A stretch of 64,000 nt of DNA. Source: Phenylobacterium sp. (GTDB taxonomy: Bacteria; Pseudomonadota; Alphaproteobacteria; Caulobacterales; Caulobacteraceae). The notes beneath the pieces are model-generated. The model was not told the origin of the DNA. It was given only the letters and a program-made list of their open reading frames with translations, and made no database searches. Made by a program: the position numbers and the translations under genes. Of this stretch, positions 44,461-57,554 are shown in pieces. Location of the stretch: NCBI RefSeq assembly GCF_013911965.1, contig NZ_JACESE010000003.1, forward strand, positions 124,001 to 188,000. The letters run 5' to 3'. Numbering within the stretch: position 1 is the first letter of the stretch; each line of letters opens with the position of its first letter.

Positions 44461-44472
44461 CTGCACGGGCGC

Positions 44473-47292
<2,820 letters not shown>

Positions 47293-47296
<4 letters not shown>

Positions 47297-48393
47297 GCGG
47301 TGGCCCTCGCGGCCTCGGGTTTGCGGCTGCGCCGGGTTCCGCGACGCCGGCGCCGGCGCCGCCCGCCGCGATCGGACATCAGCGACATCAGCACCCCCTC
47401 GCGCAGACCTCGGTCGGCCACGCGGACACGGGAGCACGGCCAGAGCTCCTGCACAGCCTGGAGAATGGCCGCCCCGGCCAGGACGAGGTCGGCCCGGTCG
47501 GGACCGATACAGGCCTGCTGCGCCCGTTCCGCAGGGGTGAGGCCGAGCAGCAGCCGCGCGGCGGCGTCGCACTCGTCCCGCGTCATCCAGATGCCGTCGA
47601 CCCGCGAGCGGTCATAACGCTCCAGCCGCAGGTGCATGCCCGCCAGGCTGGTGATGGCGCCCGAGGTGCCGATCAGGTGGGCGCGATCCTGCTGGAAGAT
47701 CTCCTTCAGCGGATCGGCGCGGCGGAAGGCGGCGATTTCGGCCTTCACCGTCTCGACCATGGCCCGGAACCAGGTCTCGGTGTCGGTCACGCCCTCGGGG
47801 AATCGCTCGGCGAGCGTGACCACGCCGATGGGGATGGAGAGCCAGGCCTTGATCGGCGGCGTCCGGCCGGAGACGTCTTCGCCGCTGAGATCGACCCAGG
47901 ACATTTCGGTGGAGCCGCCGCCGACGTCCACGACCAGCGCGGCCTCTGCGCCGCGGTCGAGCAGACCGACGCAGCCAGCCACGGACAGCCGGGCCTCCTC
48001 ACGCGGGGTGATGATCTGCAGGTTCAGGCCGGTCTCCTGCGCCACGCGCTCGATAAAGGCCTCGCCGTTCTCCGCGGAGCGGCAGGCCTGCGTGGCCACC
48101 GCGCGCAGCTTAACGACCTTGCGGCGCTTCACCTTCTCGGCGCTGACGGAAAGGGCGGCCAGCGCCCGTTCCATGGCGGCTTCGGAGAGGCGGCCGGTCT
48201 GGGTCAGGCCCTCGCCGAGGCGCACGATGCGGGAATAGGCTTCGACCACGCGAAAGCCGCTGTTCGACGGCGTCGCGATCAGCAGCCGGCAATTGTTGGT
48301 ACCCAGGTCCAGGGCCGCATAGCAGGGCCCGTCCCTCGAACTCCTCTCCCGCGCACGCACTCTCGCGTCGGGCGCTCTCGGCGCCTCAGACAT
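47293..48393 (-). CDS. ppx: Exopolyphosphatase/guanosine pentaphosphatase family phosphatase
   Basis: Ppx/GppA-type enzyme, 366 residues, from the sugar kinase/Hsp70 fold. The motifs are ALDLGTNNCRLL (phosphate 1), DVGGGSTEMSW (phosphate 2) and ATQACRSAENGEAF. It may hydrolyse polyphosphate or pppGpp. The C-terminus has a run of Arg ([13 protein letters not shown]), possibly a nucleic acid or polyphosphate contact. The ATG at 48393 has AGGTGG upstream; a longer in-frame start at 48705 runs into hspQ. Confidence 0.92.
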
Positions 48394-48538
48394 GGACCGC
48401 CACCTGTCCCCTCGCCGACGGCCCAGACTCGGGGACGGCTCGTTTGCCAGGCGACTGTAGCAAGGCGGTTCGCCTGTCGAAAGGCGTCGCCTTGCGCCAT
48501 GTGACAAGACGATTACGTTCACCTCCCGGTCAGGAAAC

Positions 48539-48886
48539 GTGGTGCACATTTCGTTCATGGAACCTCGACGCGCCAAGTTCGCCATCGGCCAGGTCGTGCG
48601 GCACAGGGTTTTTCCCTTCCGCGGCGTGATCTTCGATGTCGATCCGGAGTTCGCCAACAGCGAGGAATGGTGGCTGTCCATTCCGCCGAACGTGCGGCCG
48701 CACAAGGATCAGCCCTTCTACCACCTGCTGGCCGAGAACCAGGAAAGCTCCTACGTCGCCTACGTCTCCGAGCAGAACCTGCTGCCCGACGACAGCGGCG
48801 AGCCGGTGGCCCACCCGCAGGCGGCGGTGCTTTTCGAGACCTTCCACGGCGACCACTACACCCTGCGTCCGCGCATCAGCCACTGA
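48539..48886 (+). CDS. hspQ: Heat shock protein HspQ
   Basis: Hemimethylated-DNA-binding/HspQ-type protein that enhances Lon protease action and reduces heat sensitivity. It has 115 residues. The family blocks AKFAIGQVVRHRVFPFRGVIFDVDPEFAN and PFYHLLAEN are clear. The start is uncertain between the GTG at 48539, with AGGA upstream, and the ATG at 48557; the former has a ribosome binding site. It is divergent from ppx with a 145-base gap that could hold heat-related promoters; I see no clear sigma-32 box. Confidence 0.92.
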   Translation: MVHISFMEPRRAKFAIGQVVRHRVFPFRGVIFDVDPEFANSEEWWLSIPPNVRPHKDQPFYHLLAENQESSYVAYVSEQNLLPDDSGEPVAHPQAAVLFETFHGDHYTLRPRISH

Positions 48887-48950
48887 GCGGCAGGCTTCGC
48901 GGGTCCCCGGACCCGAGCGCGCCGCGATCTGATGCGATCGGATCGCCGCC

Positions 48951-51900
48951 CTAGTAGTCCTTGCGCCAGCGGACCGCGAGCCGCGTGTCGCCCTGGCCGG
49001 TGAGACGCGAGACGATCGAGAGATTGCGCCGCACCCGCCATTCGACCTGAGCGGCCGCGCCTTCCCGGCCGCCGCCGATGATCTCGAGATAGACATCGTC
49101 GGTCAGATACTTGCCGCCCGCCACGGTGACGCCCGAAGCCTCGGTCCCCCCGAGGCTGAGCCGGTCCAGACCCGCCAGTTCGCGCAGATTGCCCACCACG
49201 TCGAAGCCTCCGCCGCCCGCCAGGGAGGACAGGGCCGCGGCGAGCTGGGCCGCCTCCAGCGTCGAGAGCTGCGCGGCCGATCGTCCGAAGAGCACCTGGG
49301 AGAGGATCTCGTCGTCCGGAAGCGACGGGGACGACGAAAGCGCGATCTCGGGCTTCGCCGCCGTGCCGCTCACGCGGATGGTGGCGGTGAGCGAGGGATC
49401 CTCCCGCGTGGCGCTGAGGTCCAGGCGGATGTTCTGGGCCGAGGTGGAGAGATAGACCACGCCGCGCTCGTCGAATTCGAACCGCTTGCCGGCGAATTCG
49501 TAGTCGCCCCGCACCACGCGGGCCACGCCCTCCAGGCGCGGTCGGGAGGTCGTCCCGGTCACGTGCGCGTCCAGCGACATTTCCACGTCCAGGCCGCGAC
49601 CGCGGATGAACACGCCGCGGGGCGCGTCGAGGTTCACGTCCAGCGCCCAGCCCTCGCCGCGCTGCGTCGGACGCCGCAGGTTCTGCCGGACGTCCAGCGC
49701 CAGCGGGCGGTTGCGTTCAACGACGTCGATGGACACGACCCCGGACGGCGTCGGCGGCTCGGCGGCCACCTCCGCCTCGTCCACCGTCAGGTCGCCCGCC
49801 AGCCGGACCTTGCCCTCGGCGTTGCGGTTGACGGTCACCGTGCCGCTGGCGTCGGCCGAAGCCAGGTCGTTCTCGATCAGCCGGAAGCCGTTCAGCCGCA
49901 ACTGGAAGCTGGAGACGCCGCCGCGATAGAGACTGATGCGGCCGGAGCCCTGCACGCGTCCGCCCTCGCCGTCCACCGCCGAGGCCTCGCTGACGTCGAT
50001 CACCCGCTCCGACAGCGCCGCGCGGACGGTGAGATCCTGGAGGACGAGGCCGGTCGGGAAGTCCTCGAACCGCCCGCCCTCCAGCGCCGCCTGTCCCGAG
50101 AGCGACGGATCCGCCAGGGAGCCGGCGATCGTCCCGTTCAGCCGCACGCGCCCGGCCAGCGAGCGGTCGCCGTCCACCAGCAGATCCCAAAGCGGCTTGA
50201 CGTCGCCATCGGCGAACACGCGTCCGCTCATCGCCTCCCGCCGCGCGATGGCCAGTCGGAACGGTTTGGCCGAGGCCTCGGTGGGCAGCCGAAGGTCGGC
50301 CTCCGCCCGCAGGCCCTGCTCGTTCGTCGCCTCGGCCTCGATCAGCAGGACATCGTCGCTCAGCCGCATCTCCACGGCGGCGTCGAGGCCGGCCGAGCGC
50401 GGCGATCCCACGCCGCGGGCGTCGGCCATGCGGGCCGACAGGGTCCCGTCGAGACGGCCGTCGCGTCCCTCCGCGACGAGGACGGCGTTCACGCGCCCGG
50501 CGAAGTCGGGATTGAGCACGGACAGGCCGATCCCCTCCACCTCGGCGCGAATGTCGGCGCTGTTCCCGGCCAGGCGGGCGTCCACCTCGACCTCCCCCCC
50601 GTCCGAGGCGACGAGGGTGAGCCGCGCGCTGCGCTCGCCGTCGCCGAAGCGGAACACCGCCGGCTGCCGGGTGGAGAAGTCCCGACCGCCATAGCCGCCT
50701 TCCCCGATGAAGGTGAGCGTGCGCGCCTGCTCGGCCTCCGCCAGGGCGCCCCTTCCTTCGAGGTTGAACCGCGAGCCGGACGCCGCGCCGCTGGCGGCGA
50801 TCTGATAGGGCAGCTGGTCGATTGGGCCCTGGGCGGTCAGGCGCCCGGCGACGAGGGCGACCTCCGTCCCCGCCAGGACGGCATCCTCGGCGACAAGCTC
50901 CAGATCCGCCACAGGCGCCTCGCGCCCGTCGACGATGTCGACCTCGCCACGGATCTGCCCGCGCTGAAGCAGCGCGCCGGGACCGATGACCAGCTCCAGG
51001 TCGGCGCGGGAGGGCGTCGCACGGCGCAGGGCCAGATCCCCCTGGAGGCTGACGCCGCCGGCGCTCACCGCGATGCCGCTCAGGTTCACGCCGCTCTCGG
51101 GCAGGGCGAAATCCGCACGCGCCCGCGCCGGGCCATACTGGCTGGCGGCCGTGAGCGTGACCCGGCCCGCAGCGCCCGCTCCGCCGCGCCCGAAGCTGAG
51201 CGTGAGGTCGGCGTCTCGCAGCGGCAGCCGGGGCACGTCGATCTCGTCGATCTCGGCCATGAGGTCGACCATCGGCGCCCCAAGCGATCCGGTGATGGCC
51301 CCCGTGCCCGTGGCCTCGCCTGAGATCTCCACAGGTCCGGCGCCGAGCGGGCCCTCGGCGCTCCAGTCGATCTTGAAGGCGAGATCGCCGTCCGGGCCGT
51401 AGACCCCCGCCGTCTGCGCCTGCAGGTTGGCGCCCCGAAGGCGCGCGCTCTCGAGGACGAAACGGCCCCCTCCCCAGTCGCCCTGTGCGCGCAGGTCCGG
51501 CCGCGGGCCGAGCAGGTGATCGAGCTGGGCGTAGCCGGTCTGCAGCTCGCGGCCCTGCGCCTCGACCGTGAGAGTCCAGGGATCGCCGGCGTCCGACCCG
51601 TGGGTGGCGGTGAAATCGAGACCGAGCGCGCCCTGGGCCCCGGCCCGCGCCTGCGACAGGTTCGACAGGCGCGCCTCGCCCTGAAAGCGCATGCCGCCCA
51701 GCAGGCCGCGGCTGCCGCGGGCGTCGAGGTCCAGCCCGGCGCCGTCGGCCTCCAGGTTCCGTAGGAGCAGCCGCCCGTTCGGCCGCCGCTCGGCGCTGAC
51801 CGAGACGGTGGGGCTCTGGCCGAGGAGCGCGGCCACATAGCCCTCTCCGGCGCCGCCGGCGCCGCGCAGCTCCGCCTCCAGACGGAGGCCCTGACGATCG

Positions 51901-53129
51901 CGCGCGACCTGAACGGGCCCCGAAACCTGACGCAGGCCATACTCGCCCAGGCCCACGCTCTGCAGGCGGAGCTCGCCGGCGAAGGTCAGGTCGCTGAGTT
52001 CGCCCTTGAGGGCGCCGGAGAGGCGAGCTGCGCCCAGGTCCCCAGCGCCGGTGAGCTGGGACAGCTCATCCGTCGACAGCACCACGAGCAGGCCGGTGCG
52101 GCCGGTCGAGCGGTCGGAGGGGTTGACCCGTCCGCGGGCCGCCAGCCTGAGGTTCTCCGCCGCCAGGCCTGCCGTCACCTCGTAGAGGTTCTGCGCCACC
52201 TGCTGCCCCGAGAGGTCGAACGTCACCTCGGGCCCCACGCGGGCGGCGATCGGACGGGTCAGGTCTGAGGCGGTCAGGGACACCTGCCCGCGGGCGGCCG
52301 CGCCGTCCGCGTTCCAGCGCCCGCTGGCCTGCAGGGGCGTCCGTTCGCCGGTTCGCGCCAGGGCCTCGAAGCGGCCTTCGCCGCTGCGTCCGTCGGCCTC
52401 GACAGCCAGTCGGAAAGGTTCGTCCGCCGGCAGGCCGAGGGCCCCGGCGATGGCGCCGCCCTGCGCCTCCACGGCCTCGACGTCGATCAGCAGGGGCCGG
52501 CGTTCGCCGATGTCGAAGACGACGTCGAGTCGGTCGCCTTCATGCAGGAGGCTTCGAGCGTGAATCTCCCCCTGCTGTCCGCCGCCCTGGCGGCGGATGC
52601 GGAGCTGGGCGGTGACGTCGTAGAGGCCGCGCTCGTAACTGAACGCCTCCGACAGGGCGAGGCGCAGAGCGGCGCGATCGACGAGGATCGTCACGGGCAG
52701 CCCGCCCGCCTCTTCCTTCTTCTCGGTCAGGGTCGGCCGGCGCAGGATGCTCACCTGCTCGGCCGTCAGGGACTCGGCGTGGAAGCGACGACGGAGGAGT
52801 TCGAGATAACGCCATGTCATCTCTATGTTTCTGGCTTCCAGCCAGACGCCTTCCTCGTCCGATATCGTCAGGCGCTCGATGCTGAAGCTGCGGAAGAGAT
52901 CGCCGCGCAGCCCCTCGATCTTGAGATTGCCCAGCCGGCCGATGGCCAGGCCGTCCGTCCGCGCCTCGATCATGCCGAGCGTCGGCGGCGCCATGACGCC
53001 GAAGCGCACGGTCAGCGCCAGGGCGCCCACCAGGATCAGCAGCCCGGCGAAGACCGCCATCACGCGGCGCCTGAGGCGCGGCCTGCGGACGGCGGGCTTG
53101 GCGGCCTCGGTATGGTCCTCGTCGCTCAA
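48951..53129 (-). CDS. tamB: Translocation and assembly module subunit TamB
   Basis: Large inner-membrane-anchored protein spanning the periplasm, 1392 residues. One membrane helix lies at about 24-44. It is followed by long beta-helix repeats and the DUF490/TamB C-terminal domain (from about 1080, with PEIALSSSPSLPDDEILSQV and a final VRWRKDY). It links TamA to the inner membrane for outer-membrane protein insertion or lipid transfer. The ATG at 53129 overlaps the tamA stop. The DNA is GC-rich with no repeat of note. Confidence 0.94.
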   Translation of the reverse strand: MSDEDHTEAAKPAVRRPRLRRRVMAVFAGLLILVGALALTVRFGVMAPPTLGMIEARTDGLAIGRLGNLKIEGLRGDLFRSFSIERLTISDEEGVWLEARNIEMTWRYLELLRRRFHAESLTAEQVSILRRPTLTEKKEEAGGLPVTILVDRAALRLALSEAFSYERGLYDVTAQLRIRRQGGGQQGEIHARSLLHEGDRLDVVFDIGERRPLLIDVEAVEAQGGAIAGALGLPADEPFRLAVEADGRSGEGRFEALARTGERTPLQASGRWNADGAAARGQVSLTASDLTRPIAARVGPEVTFDLSGQQVAQNLYEVTAGLAAENLRLAARGRVNPSDRSTGRTGLLVVLSTDELSQLTGAGDLGAARLSGALKGELSDLTFAGELRLQSVGLGEYGLRQVSGPVQVARDRQGLRLEAELRGAGGAGEGYVAALLGQSPTVSVSAERRPNGRLLLRNLEADGAGLDLDARGSRGLLGGMRFQGEARLSNLSQARAGAQGALGLDFTATHGSDAGDPWTLTVEAQGRELQTGYAQLDHLLGPRPDLRAQGDWGGGRFVLESARLRGANLQAQTAGVYGPDGDLAFKIDWSAEGPLGAGPVEISGEATGTGAITGSLGAPMVDLMAEIDEIDVPRLPLRDADLTLSFGRGGAGAAGRVTLTAASQYGPARARADFALPESGVNLSGIAVSAGGVSLQGDLALRRATPSRADLELVIGPGALLQRGQIRGEVDIVDGREAPVADLELVAEDAVLAGTEVALVAGRLTAQGPIDQLPYQIAASGAASGSRFNLEGRGALAEAEQARTLTFIGEGGYGGRDFSTRQPAVFRFGDGERSARLTLVASDGGEVEVDARLAGNSADIRAEVEGIGLSVLNPDFAGRVNAVLVAEGRDGRLDGTLSARMADARGVGSPRSAGLDAAVEMRLSDDVLLIEAEATNEQGLRAEADLRLPTEASAKPFRLAIARREAMSGRVFADGDVKPLWDLLVDGDRSLAGRVRLNGTIAGSLADPSLSGQAALEGGRFEDFPTGLVLQDLTVRAALSERVIDVSEASAVDGEGGRVQGSGRISLYRGGVSSFQLRLNGFRLIENDLASADASGTVTVNRNAEGKVRLAGDLTVDEAEVAAEPPTPSGVVSIDVVERNRPLALDVRQNLRRPTQRGEGWALDVNLDAPRGVFIRGRGLDVEMSLDAHVTGTTSRPRLEGVARVVRGDYEFAGKRFEFDERGVVYLSTSAQNIRLDLSATREDPSLTATIRVSGTAAKPEIALSSSPSLPDDEILSQVLFGRSAAQLSTLEAAQLAAALSSLAGGGGFDVVGNLRELAGLDRLSLGGTEASGVTVAGGKYLTDDVYLEIIGGGREGAAAQVEWRVRRNLSIVSRLTGQGDTRLAVRWRKDY

Positions 53130-54904
53130 AACGCCTGCCCGATGCTGAGGTAGATCTGCACGCCGGCGTCGCGCTTGTCGGTGTCGAGCGGAAAGGCGAC
53201 GTCGGCGCGGATGGGGCCGAAGCCGAGGTCGTAGCGGACGCCGACGCCGATCCCGACGCTGAGATTGTCGCCGGAAGGGATCTGATCCTCGCCCACCGAG
53301 CCGGCGTCCACGAAGGCGACGACGCCCCAGCGGTCGGTGATCTGCCGCCGCGCCTCAAGGCTGACCTCCAGAAGGGACAGGCCGCCCTGCGGCGTGTCGT
53401 CGGCCAGGCGCGGCCCCACCGCCTGGTAGGCATAGCCCCGCACCGACCCGCCGCCGCCGGCGTAGAAGCGCCGCGAGGCCGGCACCTCGTCGAGCTTTCC
53501 GCCGACGAGACTGCCGACCCGCAGACGTCCGGCGATGACGGTTCGCGCCTGCTCGTCCAGGGGGAGATAAGCCGTGCCCTGGGTGGAGACCTCGAGATAG
53601 GGCAGCGACTCGTCGCCGACGATGTAGGTCGGCTCGAAGCGACCATCCACACGCCAGCCCTGGGTCGGATCCAGCGGATCATTGGATCGGTCCAGCGAGA
53701 CCGCGCCGAACACCGCCGCCGTCACCAGCTCGCGGCCCAGGGCGGAAAGGCTGCGGGCGTCCTTCTCATCTGTCTTGGAGAAATCGAGCGAAGTGCCGAC
53801 CGTAACGAAGGAATTCGCGCCGTACCTGCGGCGGACATCAGCAGCGACGCCGACGCCGGTCTCCTCATAGGCGTCGGTCTTTGTCCGGTAGATGTCGGCG
53901 TCCGCATGGAAGGTCTGCGCCGGCCGGCGCCAGTGCGGCAGGGTCAGGTCGGCGCCCAGCCGGCTGTCCATCTCCGATAGGCGCCCCACGACGGCGAGCG
54001 TGTCGGCCCGGCCGAGCACGTTGTAGCGGGTCCATCGGGCGTCCAGGCCGAAGCCCTCGCTGGTGGAGTAGCTCGCGCCCAGCTCGATCGTCCGCGGCTC
54101 GCGGTCGGCCAGGCCCACGATCACGGGGCGATAGCCCTCCTCCGTCAGCGCGTCCGCCGGGGCGAGCGCCACCGTCACCGAATCATAGACCCCGGTGTCG
54201 AGCAGGCGCCGTTCCAGTTCGGCGATGGAATCGGGGGCGTAGACGGCGCCCGGCTCCCAGGGCTTGAGCCGCTCGAGCCAGGCGGGGTTGGTGCGCCCCT
54301 CGGTGTCGAGATCGATGCCGTCCAGCCGCACCAGATCGCCCGCGGCGATGCGGAAGGTCGGACGGACGGTGTCGTCCTCGTGGTCGACGACCACCTCGCG
54401 GGTGTCGGCCGAGACGTCCGCATAGCCCGCGCGCTGGACCGCGGCCAGGATGCGCCCCTCGGCGGCGACCACCTCGGCGGCGCGCCCCGGGGCCCCCGGC
54501 TCGATCTGCATGGCCTGGCGGGCGGCGGTCTGCGTCTCGGGGTTCGGCGCCTCGCCGGTCCAGGCGATGTCGGGATCGGCGAACAGGAACCGCGGTCCGG
54601 GTTCGACCTCCACATAGGCCTGCGGGGTCTCGCCTTCGGTGAGGCCGGCGTCCACGCCATAGGCGTAGTAGCCCTCGGAGCGGAGCACCGCGATGGCGTC
54701 CTCGGCGGCTTCGCGGGCCTGGCGGCGCAACTGAAAGCGGTTCTGCGGCGGGCGGTCCGTGTCGCCCATGGCGCGCTCGATTCGGTCCCGCAGGTCGTCG
54801 CCGACCTCGCCCTGCAGCACGGCGCGCGGCTCGGCGCGCGCGGCGCCGGCGCCATAGACACACAGGGCAGCCGTGGCGACGGCTGCGAAGACGGATCGTC
54901 TCAC
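53126..54904 (-). CDS. tamA: Translocation and assembly module subunit TamA (Omp85 family)
   Basis: Omp85-type outer-membrane barrel with POTRA domains, 592 residues. The signal peptide ends in GAARAEP (about residue 25). POTRA-like domains (about 30-275) precede the barrel (from about 285), which contains the RFYAGGGGSVRGYAYQ lid-lock motif and ends in QIYLSIGQAF with an aromatic last residue. The start is GTG at 54904 with GGAAGGG seven bases upstream. Upstream in-frame sequence is not homologous. It is coupled to tamB by an ATGA overlap. Confidence 0.94.
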   Translation of the reverse strand: MRRSVFAAVATAALCVYGAGAARAEPRAVLQGEVGDDLRDRIERAMGDTDRPPQNRFQLRRQAREAAEDAIAVLRSEGYYAYGVDAGLTEGETPQAYVEVEPGPRFLFADPDIAWTGEAPNPETQTAARQAMQIEPGAPGRAAEVVAAEGRILAAVQRAGYADVSADTREVVVDHEDDTVRPTFRIAAGDLVRLDGIDLDTEGRTNPAWLERLKPWEPGAVYAPDSIAELERRLLDTGVYDSVTVALAPADALTEEGYRPVIVGLADREPRTIELGASYSTSEGFGLDARWTRYNVLGRADTLAVVGRLSEMDSRLGADLTLPHWRRPAQTFHADADIYRTKTDAYEETGVGVAADVRRRYGANSFVTVGTSLDFSKTDEKDARSLSALGRELVTAAVFGAVSLDRSNDPLDPTQGWRVDGRFEPTYIVGDESLPYLEVSTQGTAYLPLDEQARTVIAGRLRVGSLVGGKLDEVPASRRFYAGGGGSVRGYAYQAVGPRLADDTPQGGLSLLEVSLEARRQITDRWGVVAFVDAGSVGEDQIPSGDNLSVGIGVGVRYDLGFGPIRADVAFPLDTDKRDAGVQIYLSIGQAF

Positions 54905-55120
54905 GCAATCACCCTTCCGGCCCCCCGGAATCCCCGTGTAGCGACGAGTCCGTCCGCTGTCACCCCGAGGCGCGCGGCGGCCTCGAAGACGCCCCGCGGA
55001 CGACGCCTCGAAATGAGGCAGGCGGCGCCCGTTCCTTGCGCTGACACAATCGCCCGCGCGGCGGCGAGACGGCGCTGCTAGGCTGCCGGCCCCTCTTGCG
55101 GTTTCGAGGAGGGGTGAGTT

Positions 55121-56608
55121 TTGGAGTCGGGCGTGGCGACAGCGCAGAGATCGGAAGAGATCGACAGAGTCCCCGAGGCGCCGACGGCGCCTTATGACGA
55201 GATGTACGCCGCCGACGGGTCGGTGCGGCCCCACTTCGCGGCCCTGGCGCGCCGGCTGCAGGCCCTCGGCCCCGGCGAGCTGGACGAGCGCCAGAGGACG
55301 CTGGAGCGCTTCTTCCTGCTCCAGGGCATCACCTTCACCGTCTATGGCGCGGAGAGCTCGACCGAAAGGATCATCCCCACCGACCTCCTGCCGCGGATCA
55401 TCCCCGCGCACGAGTGGGCCAGGGTGGAGTCCGGCCTCGTCCAGCGGCTCCAGGCGCTCAACCTGTTCCTGGCCGACATCTACGGCGACCGCAGCATCCT
55501 GAAGGACGGCGTCGTCCCGCGCGAGCTGGTGCTGGGCGCGCCGTCGTACCGCCGGGAGATGCAGGGGCTCTACGTGCCCCACCAGGCCTATGCGAACGTC
55601 TGCGGCAGCGATCTGATCCGCCAGGAATCCGGCGAGTTCGCCGTGCTGGAGGATAATCTGCGCGTCCCCTCCGGCGTATCCTACATGCTCGCCAACCGCG
55701 AGGCGTCCAAGCGCACCTTCCCGGGCACCTTTCGGCTGGCGGGCGTGCGCCAGATCGACCGCTACCCGGACCTTCTGCTCTCCACCCTGCGCAGCATGGC
55801 CGAGTGGCGGCCCAATCCGCAGGTCGTGGTGCTGACGCCCGGGGTCTACAACTCCGCCTATTACGAGCACGCCTACCTCGCCCGGCTGATGGGCGTGCCG
55901 CTGGTCGAGGGCCGCGACCTCGTGGTCCACGACAATATGGTCTACATGCGCACCACGACGGGGCTGCGCCGGATCGACGTGATCTATCGGCGGGTGGACG
56001 ACGACTTCATCGATCCGCTCACCTTCCGGCGCGATTCCTCCCTTGGCGTGGCGGGACTCTTCAACGCCTACCGCGCCGGAACGGTGGTGATCTGCAACGC
56101 CCCGGGCACCGGCGTCGCCGACGACAAGGCGGTCTACGCCTACGTGCCGGAGATCATCCGCTACTACCTCGGCGAGGAGCCCATCCTGCCGAACATCGAG
56201 ACCTTTCTCTGCCGGGAGCCCGTCGAGCTCTCCCATGTGCTCGCCAATCTCGACAAGCTGGTGGTCAAGGCGGTGGGCGCGTCAGGCGGTTACGGAATGC
56301 TCGTGGGGCCGCACTCCACCGCGGCCGAGCGGGAGGTCTTCGCCCAGGCCCTCAAGGCCAATCCGGACAACTACATCGCCCAGCCCACGATCCAGCTCTC
56401 GACCGCGCCCTGCCTGATCGACGGCCAGGTCGAAGCCCGGCACGTGGACCTTCGGCCCTTCATCCTCTCCGGCGAGAAGATCACGGTCACCCCGGGCGCC
56501 CTCACGCGGGTGGCGCTGCGCAAGGGATCCCTTGTGGTGAATTCCAGCCAGGGCGGCGGGTCGAAGGACACCTGGGTGCTGGCCGACGGGGGAGAGACCC
56601 AGCCATGA
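55121..56608 (+). CDS. Circularly permuted ATP-grasp protein
   Basis: It has 495 residues, the COG2308 type with a permuted ATP-grasp fold. Visible blocks are [53 protein letters not shown], and [17 protein letters not shown] in the nucleotide-binding area; the carboxyl-amine ligase end is [13 protein letters not shown]. It should join an amine to a carboxylate using ATP, with unknown substrate. The start is TTG at 55121 with GAGGAGGGG six bases upstream. It overlaps the alpha-E gene by four bases. The family was proposed to work with alpha-E and transglutaminase-like partners, as here. Confidence 0.88.
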   Translation: MESGVATAQRSEEIDRVPEAPTAPYDEMYAADGSVRPHFAALARRLQALGPGELDERQRTLERFFLLQGITFTVYGAESSTERIIPTDLLPRIIPAHEWARVESGLVQRLQALNLFLADIYGDRSILKDGVVPRELVLGAPSYRREMQGLYVPHQAYANVCGSDLIRQESGEFAVLEDNLRVPSGVSYMLANREASKRTFPGTFRLAGVRQIDRYPDLLLSTLRSMAEWRPNPQVVVLTPGVYNSAYYEHAYLARLMGVPLVEGRDLVVHDNMVYMRTTTGLRRIDVIYRRVDDDFIDPLTFRRDSSLGVAGLFNAYRAGTVVICNAPGTGVADDKAVYAYVPEIIRYYLGEEPILPNIETFLCREPVELSHVLANLDKLVVKAVGASGGYGMLVGPHSTAAEREVFAQALKANPDNYIAQPTIQLSTAPCLIDGQVEARHVDLRPFILSGEKITVTPGALTRVALRKGSLVVNSSQGGGSKDTWVLADGGETQP

Positions 56609-57540
56609 TGCTCGCCCGCGTGGCCGACAGTCTGTTCTGGATCGGCCGCTACGTCGAACGCGCCGAGCACGTGGCTCGCCTGGCCGACGTCATGCTCACC
56701 GCCACCCTCGACCGGACGGAGACGGCCAACCAGGTGGCGCGGATCGCCCTCTCGGCGGTCGGCGAAACCAACGAGGACCAGGTCGCCTCGCCCTTCGACG
56801 CGGCCCGCGGGCTGACCCTGGACCGGCTCAACGACGGTTCGGTGATCACCTCCCTGAGCCGCGCCCGCGAGAACGCCCGGCAGGTGCGCGACCAGATCAC
56901 CAGCGAGACCTGGGAGCGGCTGAATCTCGTCCACCTGCGCCTGACCGGCGCCCAGGCGACCAAGGCCTTCGGCGACGGCTCCTCGGCCTTCCTGCACGAG
57001 ATCATCGCCGACCTGCACCTGTTCAAGGGCGCGGCCGACGCCACCATGAGCCACGGCGAAGGCTGGCGCTTCCTGCTCCTGGGCGTCCACCTGGAGCGCG
57101 CCCAGCTGATCGGCCGCCTGCTCGAAGTCTGCTTCGGCCGCACGGGGGAGCGGCTGGACCACGCCGCCCTGACGGCTGTGCTGCGGATGTCCTGCGCGCT
57201 GGAGCCCTATCTGCGCGTCTACACCGCCGATGTGCGCGCCGCCTCCATCCTGGAGTTCCTGCTCCTCAATGCGGAATTCCCGAGATCCATCCGTTTCTCC
57301 ACCGACCAGATCGAGGCCCATCTCTCCCGCCTCAGCCGCCAGACGGACGCCGAGCACGTCGGACCCGAACGCCTCGCCGGGCGGCTGAAGGCGCGCCTGC
57401 AGTACGCCGACATGTCCGAGATCGAGCGGGAGGGTTCGCACACCTTCCTGGAGGCGGTGCTGGCCGAGTGCGGCGCCATCCATCGGGGCGTCTACGAGGC
57501 CTTCGTGGCCTATCCCCTCGAAATGCGCCTGCCCGCCTAG
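56605..57540 (+). CDS. Alpha-E domain protein
   Basis: It has 311 residues, all alpha-helical, the COG2307 alpha-E family. The N-terminal signature is [20 protein letters not shown], and the middle helices bear conserved Arg/Glu pairs ([14 protein letters not shown]). It is always found with the permuted ATP-grasp partner and is probably its substrate-binding or assembly partner. The start ATG at 56605 overlaps the ATP-grasp stop; GGGGGAGAG stands eight bases upstream. The function remains undefined. Confidence 0.88.
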   Translation: MMLARVADSLFWIGRYVERAEHVARLADVMLTATLDRTETANQVARIALSAVGETNEDQVASPFDAARGLTLDRLNDGSVITSLSRARENARQVRDQITSETWERLNLVHLRLTGAQATKAFGDGSSAFLHEIIADLHLFKGAADATMSHGEGWRFLLLGVHLERAQLIGRLLEVCFGRTGERLDHAALTAVLRMSCALEPYLRVYTADVRAASILEFLLLNAEFPRSIRFSTDQIEAHLSRLSRQTDAEHVGPERLAGRLKARLQYADMSEIEREGSHTFLEAVLAECGAIHRGVYEAFVAYPLEMRLPA

Positions 57541-57554
57541 AGGATCAGAACCCC